A program made the translations under genes and the position numbers. Under the pieces are notes generated by a model. That model was not told the DNA's origin. It was given only the letters and a program-made list of their open reading frames with translations, and ran no database searches. From Branchiostoma lanceolatum (lineage: Eukaryota > Chordata > Leptocardii > Amphioxiformes > Branchiostomatidae), in the NCBI RefSeq assembly GCF_035083965.1, contig NC_089739.1:11086001-11150000 (forward strand): a DNA stretch of 64,000 nt, given 5' to 3'. Every line of letters begins with the position of its first letter. The first letter of the stretch is position 1. Positions 24,286-34,800 of this stretch are shown piece by piece.

Positions 24286-26475
24286 TAGAAGGACACATAC
24301 TCAACTGAACGAAAAAAAGTCCACCGGCACAGTTCTTAACCACAGACATGGATACAAATACAAACTCGAGTTGCGTTAAACAGGCGATTAATTTGAAATG
24401 TTACAAACCATTCTCTACTCTTTTTAAAAGACATTTTCTCCCAAATGGTAGAATTTGTCTGTGCGTTCTTTTTCCAGATAATCGACATTTTCAATCATTA
24501 TTTTAATATTTTACAACCGTGCCTTCTAACGTTAACAATGATTCAGACGATGTCAAAGGTCAATGAATTGATTACCCTCTGTACATGGTGACCCAGAAAA
24601 AACTAAGTCATTGTTACTCAAGGCTTGGCAGACCTTTGTTGAGAGAAAGTTCTCTTAATAATGCTAGAAATATACCAGTGTTGGCTCTCCGTCTGGTATA
24701 TCCCATTTACGTATACATGTTTGTTTGTTGTTGTTTTTTTAATTTTTATTTAACCAGGAATACAGTATCGCCTGGTGGCGTTTTCCAACGATTCCTGGGG
24801 GGTTCAACCCCTTACATAATAGTACATAGCAACAATAAAAATTCAAATACTAACAAATAATACAGGACTTAACTTAAAAATATACATGTAGCTCTGTAGA
24901 GAAGTTTTGTATCACTTACCTGTGCTTTGTTCCCCAGCCCTCCTCCCACAAAATAGTTACTACTTTATCTTCCTCATGTTATCTGAATCTACACCAAAAC
25001 GACGGCTTACCTTCCGAGTAAACCTACATGTACTGTGTCTTCTAGTAAAGGAGATTTCTGTGGGCAGCAATTCGAAAGTTCAAACGCAAGTCTTAACCGC
25101 GAAGTTGTAGGGCCGGTTGTATCGTTTAAGACTCCCACCCCTTGCGCTGGCCCCAGGCTGTTACCAGGCTACTCAGATAGACTTTGACTTTTGTTGGCGT
25201 CAGTGTGTGCCACGAAGGTCACGCGTCAGGTATAAATAGACTCACCTGCATGTGTTGTTTTCTGTCAGGTGTGTTTACCATGTCACAGCGGCCACTTCAA
25301 AGCAGGTCCCTTGGAGCGTATACCTACATGTATCTGGTACTGTAATATTTCGAAAAAAAAAATATCAAGAATAACTTTTACTTTTGGTCTCTGCCAAGTT
25401 GTTCTCTGCCAAGTTGTTGGGTGCCTGCAATACTGATATTAACTTAGAAGGGAGTTTATACTGGATGAAGTACATAAAGCGTTCTAAAATGCCTGGCACT
25501 CAAACGCTAAGTTGCTGTTAATAAGTGCCATGCCTTTTCGGTCACATGCCTTTGAACCCTGTCGGCACTTTTCCATGACGTCAGGTGATAAACAGCCGGG
25601 TATCAGGTGATTCACCTTTGATCTATTTTGTTGTAATGTGAACACAAGTCGACGCTTGTGTCTACCCACTTATATACTAACGTTAGTCTCAGTTTATCAA
25701 TACATACGATGCCACTTTAAATCTCTTTTATCATCAAGTGTGACCTATCTACTGTAAGCATAGGCAATCTAAAGATTCCACTATCTTTCGTCGGTGAGGT
25801 GGGTAGCGCGTTGTCCCAAGTGCCTGAAAGTTCGACGCATAGACCTCCTTTCCTGTTGAGGGCGGGATTGTACATATACTGTTTACGCATTATCCATGCT
25901 TTATTACAATAATCAAAACTATTGCCTTTGTGTAAAATCTTACCTAATGAAACAACAATATATGGATTGTAGAGTTTATCAAATATTGGCACAATTCAGG
26001 AAAAGAAACAACTTTTTGCTTATTTTTCGCCAACATTTCACTACGTACAAAAATTCTTTGCAAACATATGCAAAGGCATACAAACTATGTCTAATCAAAC
26101 AAATATGACGTTAAGTGGAAATACATATTTTCTCATACATATACATTATGGAAACGGCTTATCATAGATGGAAATATCTTACCAGTTGTTGGCTCTCAGA
26201 AAGATATATACCGGTCGTATTTATATTTGGTTGATTCTTCGATACGTCCGTTATAGGTTGTGTAGATCTCATGATTCTACTGATCATTTTATGTCAAAAA
26301 TAGTTACTTATTAAGCAACTAGAAATTTTTTGAAATGTTGAAAAAATTTTGAAATTTCTTTTTCTTAGTACCTGGATGTCTAACCTTCATCAATGTATTA
26401 GTCATTTTGTATTGACAGTGAGACCCCTGTTACGCAATTGAAGTGGAAAACGACAATGTTTCAGTGACAGTGTAA
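24286..26475. other. Intergenic DNA, no gene seen
   Basis: No coding exon is recognised. At 24735-24850 a LINE/SINE-like tail may be present on the minus strand (it reads CCTGGTTAAATAAAAATT). Confidence 0.5.
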
Positions 26476-26548
26476 GCCTCCTTAGCTCAGGGGTTAGAGC
26501 ACTGGTCTTGTAAACCAGGGGTCGTGAGTTCAAATCTCACAGGGGGCT
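26476..26548 (+). tRNA. tRNA-Thr (anticodon TGT)
   Basis: 73 nt, no intron. The acceptor arms GCCTCCT and AGGGGGC pair, the D arm is TAGCTCAGGGGTTAGAGC, the anticodon loop is CTTGTAA in a CTGGT/ACCAG stem, and the T arm has GAGTTCAAATCTC. A T run follows at once as terminator. Confidence 0.93.
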
Positions 26549-26753
26549 TTTTTTGGAAGAAGCGACGGAAATCTTTTGTTCAACATTTGAAAATATTTTA
26601 CCAATTAAGATATTATCTTATATCCGAGTCGTATGCATGCGCACAAAAAGAGTTACGCTACCTATTTACATCAAATCTGGTATTCTATTTGAATGGGACT
26701 TACTTTACTTGAACCCCAAAACATGATTTAGAGAATTGGGATTAAAAAATAAT

Positions 26754-26841
26754 TCCTTCGAGCCGGATTGGGACCAGCGACCTAAGGATTCCAACAAGGT
26801 ACCGCTACAGTCCTCCGCTCTACCAACTGAGCTATCGAAGG
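26754..26841 (-). tRNA. tRNA-Tyr (GTA), intron-bearing, T loop altered
   Basis: 88 nt with a 15-nt intron after position 37. The T loop reads GGTCCCAATCC instead of GGTTCGAATCC, which damages the B box, so this copy may be inactive. Confidence 0.75.
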
Positions 26842-26995
26842 ATTGGTGGAAACTGACCAAAAAATCAATCCTGGTCAAAGTTTTCAATTCCAATTTTGCT
26901 ACATTGTCGCAGATTCGATTGGCTGGCAGGTCACCAATGCTGCCAAAAAATTATTTATTGGCAGAAAATATTCTCCGTCAGAAAATAAGTGAACT

Positions 26996-27067
26996 GGAGG
27001 ATCCGGGTATCGATCCCGGTACCTCTCGCATGCTAAGCGAGCGCTCTACCATCTGAGCTAATCCCCC
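26996..27067 (-). tRNA. tRNA-Ala (AGC)
   Basis: 72 nt. GGGGGAT acceptor, TAGCTCAGATGGTAGAGC D arm, CTCGC-TTAGCAT-GCGAG anticodon arm, GGGATCGATACCC T arm. Confidence 0.92.
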
Positions 27068-27782
27068 GTAGATGTGTACTATTAGTTTCAACAGACAACA
27101 TAAAACCATCTTTTCAAATATATGTACTTGTTAATTAATCAATCAATTAGAGGCACAATTTGAAAAAAAAGCTATGTTGTCTGTTGACAGCAAAACAGAA
27201 AATGCATATTGTTGGCTCCTGTTCCACCGTAGTTGCATCGGTTCATACTTTGACGAATCCCGATTGATTGAAAAAAAAACACGTCAATGTACGTTAGGAA
27301 TCCAGGTAATAAGATACAGAGGATCAAATTGCTTATTAATAAGCAACTGGGTGTATTTTGTACATGGTCAAAATCTATACATATGCAGATAACGTTTACA
27401 AAATATAACAGTTGCGTAACTGACTGTTTAAAAATTGTATCCAGTTGCTTGTGAGTAACTGTTTTTGGGCGTATCTTTTTACCTGGAAGTCTAATCTTGA
27501 CAATTATATCAGGAAAACTGCCTGGATTTTTGCCGACGTTATTGTTTTGGCCAAAAACTCACACTTTCATAACACTTTATAACTTTCTTTCTGTTGTCTT
27601 TTTCCATAACTGAAATCAGCAATATCAAGGAGATCCTGAAGTTGCCTTGGATGATGTGGTCATAAAATTGATTTACTTTATCGTGTTTATAATACCAGGA
27701 CTTCAAAGAAGACAGCTTTTTATTCAAGAAATTTTGTTGTTGTAAACTTGTTGTGCTTACAGCCCTCTTCGATGTCATCGTT

Positions 27783-27870
27783 CCTTCGATAGCTCAGTTG
27801 GTAGAGCGGAGGACTGTAGCGGGCATTTGCTGTTATCCTTAGGTCGCTGGTTCGAATCCGGCTCGAAGGA
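27783..27870 (+). tRNA. tRNA-Tyr (GTA), intron-bearing
   Basis: 88 nt; acceptor CCTTCGA/TCGAAGG, anticodon GTA, 15-nt intron CGGGCATTTGCTGTT, intact T arm GGTTCGAATCC. Confidence 0.93.
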
Positions 27871-28224
27871 TTTGTTTTAGTTTTTTTTTTAAATTCCTTT
27901 TTCTATAACACATGTCCACGTTTAGTTTAAATACATGCGGTGTAATGAAGGAATAATCAAGAAAGGCCTTCAGAAAAAGGAACATCGCATTTTTCTTCCT
28001 TGTTCGTACATTGTATATCAATAAATACAACTTCTTTCTACTTGTAAAACTGTGGCCAACAATCATCGTGCGTAACAAGGAAAAGTCTTTTGTTACTTAC
28101 TTACGTCTTTAACAAAAATCAAAAGAGTATGTTTACTTGTACTTTACTGTTGACTCACTGTTGCTTCCATGCATAACAAATGGTCCGCTTGTATTATGAC
28201 AAAGACGATCTGTAAGTTTCTACT

Positions 28225-28515
28225 TCGAAACTAGAGTTAAGTATTTGTGCTACATATATTTCCTGATTGCTATGTTAGTTTAGCAATTACGGGATCTTTT
28301 TAGAAAATATTTAGTATTGAATTTTTCTTTTTATTTGAGTTGAATGTGCGATAGTTGTGTGCCGATTTGTTGAAAATAGAGAGAACGCTAGCGACCCCAA
28401 AAGACAACCCTCCCAATAAAATGGTATGGCGATCCTGTGATGTCACAATTCAAGATGGCGGCCACCACACATGCCAAAGGATCCAAGAAAGGTTTTGCCA
28501 CGTAAACCTGTAAAA
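28225..28515 (-). repeat. Dispersed repeat with AAGATGGCGGCC module
   Basis: The reverse complement matches 1405-1640 and 56165-56545 in order: GCAAAACCTTT, CCGCCATCTTGAATTGTGAC, GGGAGGGT, CACACAACTATC, CTTAACTCTAGTTT. Unknown family. Confidence 0.75.
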
Positions 28516-28531
28516 AGAAACTTAGACAACT

Positions 28532-28603
28532 GGAGGATCCGGGTATCGATCCCGGTACCTCTCGCATGCTAAGCGAGCGCTCTACCATCTGAGCTAATCC
28601 CCC
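28532..28603 (-). tRNA. tRNA-Ala (AGC)
   Basis: 72 nt, identical in the parts inspected to the copy at 26996-27067. Confidence 0.92.
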
Positions 28604-28759
28604 GCGGATGTTGCATTATGCGACGGCAACGAATTTGACAATGACAGAGTGACAAGACAACTACGCAAAAAGACTACTCTTTATTGAAATCATTTGCAAA
28701 AGCTACCAGTCACTTTAAACTGTTGACCTGCCTAAGCCTTGACAACGTGTTATCAACCA

Positions 28760-29110
28760 CACAGAACAGCATATGATACGAATGATAACAATTTTACTAC
28801 TATCTCGTCTATTGCAAAATTAAAACATGGAAAGTTTCACTTACATGGATATTTTGCGCAAGGTAACAGTTACTCAAGCAACTGGATAAAATTTGGAAAC
28901 GGTCATCCGCTGTCTTTCGTCAGTGTACTTACATGCAACAACACCGATAAACATGATAACTACTATCTAGCTCTATTGCAAATCCTAAATACTCAAACAT
29001 GGACAGTCTTACTTACATGTGAAAGGTGACAGTTGCTCAACCAACTGGATAAAATTTGCAATTGGAAACGGCCTTCTGCTATCTTTCGTCTGAGTGTGTA
29101 CTTAGATGCA
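28760..29110 (+). repeat. Tandem duplication, period about 175 bp, in the tRNA cluster
   Basis: Two copies of a segment with TCTATTGCAAA, CAACTGGATAAAATTTG, GAAACGG and CTTTCGTC. Confidence 0.7.
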
Positions 29111-29412
29111 ATATTGAGTGAATTTGATAGCAAATTATTTTCAATTTTTCTGACACAGAAAAGTGGCAAGCTTTTGTCTATATATGTTTAATCGTCAAAT
29201 TTCAGACTGAATAAACAATGAACTTGGTTAACTCGTGCAAAACACTTAAGATATGTATTGAACACGAATAAAACATTCTAGTTGTCTGATGAGGCGCATC
29301 CATTTAGGGGATATGGCTTATTGTTTTTTTTTACTATATCTGACCTATCATAATTTCATTCTTGAACGACCGTCAGAATATTTGGCATACTTTAATCACT
29401 GTGTGCATGAAT

Positions 29413-29500
29413 CCTTCGATAGCTCACTTGGTAGAGCGGAGGACTGTAGTGGATGTATGTTGGAATCCTGAGGTCACTGGTTCGAATCCGGCTCGAAGGA
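29413..29500 (+). tRNA. tRNA-Tyr (GTA), intron-bearing
   Basis: 88 nt; intron TGGATGTATGTTGGA. The D loop has CACTTGG and the anticodon stem reads ATCCTGAGG, small departures from the other copies, so it may be less active. Confidence 0.85.
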
Positions 29501-29849
29501 ATTGTTTTGATTTTAAACAAATTTTACTCTCTATTACATGTCAAACATTGATGTGAGAAAACAGTTCAGTTTTCAATAATACATAGACTAATCGATTCAT
29601 AATCGCTTTCATAAATATTCATAACAGTTTAGCTGATGTGCTTGCTTGCACATGTATTTGCTATCACGGTGTAAAAAAGACTGCGTGAAATTGCTTTGTC
29701 TTAGATTATGTTAACATTTTGGTGGCGTCGTGTAATGAAACTTCAAATTCTGAATTGAACCTCTTGGCGAGAGTGATTCTGTCAAGTATCGACCTTGATA
29801 CTTGCATGAAAGGTGTGTAAAAACAGAAATTTGGAAGAATAAAAAAATT

Positions 29850-29937
29850 TCCTTCGAACCGGATTCGAACCAGTGACCTAAGGATTACAACAAGTGTCCG
29901 CTACAGTCCTCCGCTCTACCAACTGAGCTATCGAAGG
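29850..29937 (-). tRNA. tRNA-Tyr (GTA), intron-bearing
   Basis: 88 nt with intron CGGACACTTGTTGTA. The tRNA and its flanks are an inverted copy of the 47373-47460 locus. Confidence 0.93.
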
Positions 29938-30059
29938 ATTCATGCAACACGACCGGAAACTAGGGCACCTGTATACCCCCTGCAAGACCCCAGGCCTACG
30001 TAAATTCTTTCAATTGGATGCACCATAATCTCTTTAAACAGAAGTAGATGCGTCACTTC

Positions 30060-30658
30060 ACTTCACTTAGTGAAACAGTTAGAATTGTCCTGAGGAAGGT
30101 GACAGATGGTCACGAAAACGTCGGTTGAATAAGTGACTATGTTGGGTACAAAGGGTCATTTTACTCGTGACGTTCCCTATAAAGCACAATGATGTCGTCG
30201 AGGTCAAAAATTAAAAGAGGTTTCTTTAATTTTGCAGGAACACTGACTCTGGCTAAATCATACAAGTTGTAATTCTGCCATATAATGGTATATGGTTACA
30301 TCCAGAGGAGTGGCATCGGCTTGGTTAGATATCGAACTTTCTAGATCGTAAGAATGTTTTATTTCTGCAAAAAATGTTCCTTGATTTAGTGATATACTAT
30401 TGGATGATATCTAAGCAATGGGTAAAGTAAAATAAAAGTGTAGAAAAAGGTACATCTATCTATGTTTTCAAATTTTTAATGTATTGCATTTGCGCTCATT
30501 ACCCTTATATATACCGTTTGACCCTCCATGTTCCCCAGTTTCAATATGGCCGCCGTTGTCAGACGTGAAGTACACAAAGGTGTTGTCCGTCAGACCCAGT
30601 CGTTCTAACGTTGCCATGACAACCCCGATGCTCCAGTCATCTCCTCCACACTGTCGCC
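30060..30658 (-). pseudogene. Sulfatase fragment: end of exon 4 plus part of intron 4
   Basis: 30503-30658 matches the last 156 bp of exon 4 of the sulfatases (TSDNGGH to GIYKG) and ends at a splice donor. One base is missing in the EEMDWS stretch (near 30639), which shifts the frame. The flank 30060-30400 matches intron 4 of copy 2 (about 8700-8960), so the fragment derives from a copy-2-like gene. No other exon is nearby. Confidence 0.85.
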
Positions 30659-30689
30659 TGTCGTGCCATCCAGTTATTTTCAATATATA

Positions 30690-31849
30690 TCATAGTAGAG
30701 TCGTTTCGCAGCTTGGGGTTCCAAATAGCTTTGTGGCTCCGGTGTCAAGCCAAATTTCTGAGCTTGCCAAATAGGTGAGAGGTCAGCTACTGCACCTGAG
30801 CACGACACTTTGGAGGGGGGGGGGGCAGTATACGTGAGAGGAGTACTCTAATTGCAAAACATTCGTGGGCGTGGTAAATTTCAAGCATAAGTCTAACCCT
30901 AACCATAACTCTAACTCTAGCCCCAAAAAAACCTTCTCTAATCATAATCATAACCCTAACCCTACATATAAGTCTTGCCCTGTCCCCATCGACCCCAGTC
31001 CTAACTCCACACAAGTACAGTACCTGAGTGACCTCTCACGTACTTGGTAGCTCAAGGATTTGGCGTCACACCGGGTGTAAGCAAAACGCCCCCAAGTCGA
31101 CTCAAAGACCCTTCTGTAAATTGAGACATGCCAGCAATTTTCGTCAATTGTAAGTGAACGGAGTGCATCTGGGTGCCGCACATGAATTGTAATGTCAAAA
31201 GATGTTTCTGTCGCCTAGTTCGATAACTGATAACACCGAAAGATGGTAACTACGTTTGAAAACAAACGTTTGGGTAGAATTTTCCATTAATGATTAAGAT
31301 ACAAATGTGCTTATCCTCTGAGCTGCACCGGCCCATAGCGATAACATGCATATGCCTTTACAGCAGCTAATTAACATAATATATGTATACACAATTAATG
31401 TATATGAGTTTTCAATTCATGAGCCATCAATGCAAAATTTTAATGTACCTTGATCGATTTCATACAGTGCAATGTAATAATGCTTATAGTTATATGAATG
31501 TTTGGTCTCAGACTTGCTTAAACTAATTGTTGCAATTTCGAATAAAGATAAAGATTAAACTAATTTTGATGCTTGTATGCATTTAAGACAACAAAAAGTA
31601 CATCATGTTTGTCAAACTTCTTCATTACTTATACATTATTGCAGAATTTGAAGGTTGGTAGGAGACAACCAACCAACCAGCCAAACAACCTTCTATAGAT
31701 TGCAGGGTATCAAAAGCATTTGGCCGTAAGGGGCCGAATGCAAAAAAAAAATCAAAAAGAAAGCCTGGCCTCAGGTAATCAATACGGGTACACGCGGAAA
31801 ATCCACAAAATTTTGATGTACTCATCATAAGTTACAAATTTGTTCATGA
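30690..31849. other. Gene-free DNA with telomere-like motif stretches
   Basis: 30890-30970 contains several TAACCCTAACC/CTAACTCTA type units, a decayed interstitial telomere-like run. 31430-31849 is the 3' flank of sulfatase copy 3, homologous to that of copy 1. No gene seen. Confidence 0.6.
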
Positions 31850-34800
31850 TTAGCCACCAATTTGTAGAGAAGACAAATCGACATTCTCCTGACAATCGCA
31901 GAAAGGAAAGTTACAACATCTCAGCAACCATGGGCGAGAAAAGAAATTCGACAGCTTGAACTGTTTTTCTACTTCAGTCAGAGACTCTACATGCGCTTCC
32001 ACAGCCCTTTTGATGGCGTCAATAACTACTGGGTATCTAGGGTCAGAGTTGGCGCTGATTGGTCGATCTTCAACGGGATCGTTAGTGACGTCATACAGCA
32101 ATGGCGGATCGTTGTGGGTGACCTCCTGACCTGCGCACCGACAGAGGAACAGTGTGGCGCATCCTGTGGTACCGGGATCCCAGTTGTAGGAAACAAAGTG
32201 GGCTTTCCACGTCACATTTCCTGTAAAAAAAAAAGAAACACAACAAAGAAAAACATCATTACTTATAATTCAAAAGACTAATACTTTTAGTTAACCACAG
32301 TAAGAAAATGATTGTCTTCAAATAGAGGTTCGGCTCCGGCTCGTTTTTGACGTCATTTTAAGCGATTTTTGTCGGGCTTTCACGTACGTTTTCTTTATGT
32401 CCGCCGGCCAGACGCCGGCCAGACATAAAGAAAACGTGACACAAAATAGAAATGCCTAAAACGCCTTAAAATGACGTCAAAATGACGTCAAAAACAAGCT
32501 GGAGCCTAACCTCTGCTTATAGAGTTAGAAATTATGATATACGCAATAAGATGGTTGATCTATTATGGGGTACACACAGAAACAAAGAAACGGATTCACC
32601 TTTCCTAAGTGCGCACCTAAAATGTGGACTTGCCATCCACATTGCTGACACAAACATCCGTGTGATTATACAAACAAACATACAGACAAACAAACAAACA
32701 AACTCACCGTCCCTGGGCCTGTACCTAACGGCGTGCAAGTACTCTCCACAGTAGTGGAACAGGAAGTCGTGTGGAGACGGTTGCTTGGCCCCGCCTAGCA
32801 ACGGCAGGATGTTCCGCCCGTCCATCACCCTGTCCTGTGGAAGCGGGGCCTGGAGGATGTCTGCTACCGTGGGGAAAATGTCCATCTGACTCGTGGACTC
32901 CGTGACTACAGTACCGGGCTTGATTTTCCTGTATTAAGTAGACAAATTTCGTCCAGGCAAATTACAACCGACCCCACAAATGCATAATATAGAAATAAAT
33001 TACATACCTTTAGTAGATGATTTCCGCAAATAAATGTATGTAAAACAAACAATTCCATTGATATGATCGAAGCGATAGATTCAGTTAAAGCCTTTAGGAT
33101 GCAATGAATCCTTTTGAAATACCTCGGCCACTGCACAAGTGTAGGCATACGGATTCCCCCTTCAGAGCCTCCCTGGCCTTTGCTTCCTGTAAGAGTAGGA
33201 GAAAAAAAAACACATCGTCTACATGTGAGAAGAATAGCGGCGTTCCCTGAAAAGCACAATGAGGTCGTTGAGGTCTATTGTTTTTTAAATTTTGCAGAAA
33301 CACTGGGTCTCTTAGTCGTGGTATGTACGCTGTATATGTATAAAGACATCCAAAGGAGTGACATCGTTTTGGTTAGATTTCGAACTTTCAACATTATAAG
33401 AAAAAAATTTTCTGTCACAAATTTACCTTGATCCTGTGATATGCTACTCAATGAGATTTAAGCAATGTGTTAAGTAAAGGAAAAAGTGTATCCATGTTTT
33501 CAAGTCTTAAAGGTAGAACAATTACATCATTCATTACCCTTATATATGCCGTTTGACCCTCCTGCATCGCCAATTTCAATATGGCCGCCGTTGTCAGACG
33601 TGAAGTACACAAACGTGTTGTCCGTCAGACCCAGTCGTTCTAAGGTTGCCATGACAACCCCGATGCTCCAGTCCATCTCCTCCACACTGTCGCCATAGAG
33701 ACCGTGTCGGCTTTTCCCGCGGAACTCCTTATAAGGAAGGAGGGCGGTATGCGGGTTCCAAAAGGAGACTTCCAACAAGAAGGGCTCGTTTCCGGTTTTA
33801 CTTTCTTCAAGGAATCTGACGGCTTCCAGTGTCATCCTGGGTGTGATGGTGGAGATGTTGAACGGCATTTCTATGATGTCATCATCCCTCATCATCACAC
33901 AGTTTAAACGTCTTCCACCGATCTGTCTTAGATGTGGATATGCCAGAAGTGACGAAGCAAATACGGAGAACAGAATCACTGTTTTCCATTGAAAGTACTT
34001 GAAGTACTTAAGCGCCAAGATGACAACAAAAATAGACGTCGATATCTCCACCAACCGTAGACGTTGAGAGAGTATCTGAGCGATGCGCTGCGCCATCCTT
34101 TCCTTCGCATCCGGGTCACAGTCTGGGGCGTTGCTAAGGGGGAGTCCGTAAAAATAATCAAAACCGAACTTACTGGGATGGTGGCAGTGGTCCCCTGCCC
34201 ATGCGCAGTTTAGACCAAGATGCCATTTTCCTGTAAGAAAACAAACGGTATATTTATGAATGCTTGAGTGTCCAGTATCTGAAAAAAAAGTTATAGTGTA
34301 GGACCTGCACCTATCCACGTGGAGAAGGGCCATTTCGGGTAGAAGTGAACTATCTAAAATAATGTTCGAAACGTTTTGGGATGATGACGTCATAATGACG
34401 TCATATTACGGGATTCCTAAAATGATTACGGGATTCCTAAAATGATACCAGCTTTAAGAATGATACCAGCTTTAAGAATCATATCTCAGCTTCCTGCTGA
34501 ATATACCTGTGTACTGCATCTGTATAAGATGATCTTATACAGATGCAGTACACAGGTATATTCAGCAGGAAACTGAGATATGATTCTTAAAGCTGGTATA
34601 ATTTTAGGAATCCCGTAATATGACGTCATTATGACGTAATTTTACGTGATTCAATCCGCCATCTTGAATTTTGACGGATGACGTCATCAAATCAGAATAA
34701 CATATCAATGTTGAAGCAGAAAAGTTACATTGGATTACATAAGATGCAAACAATGTAAGAAAATACATTTGGCGTGCCAACAAAGCCTCGAAACGTCATT

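Noticed and set aside
25755-25820. tRNA-like A and B box spacing
   Set aside because: No acceptor or anticodon stem can be formed and no SINE body was recognised.
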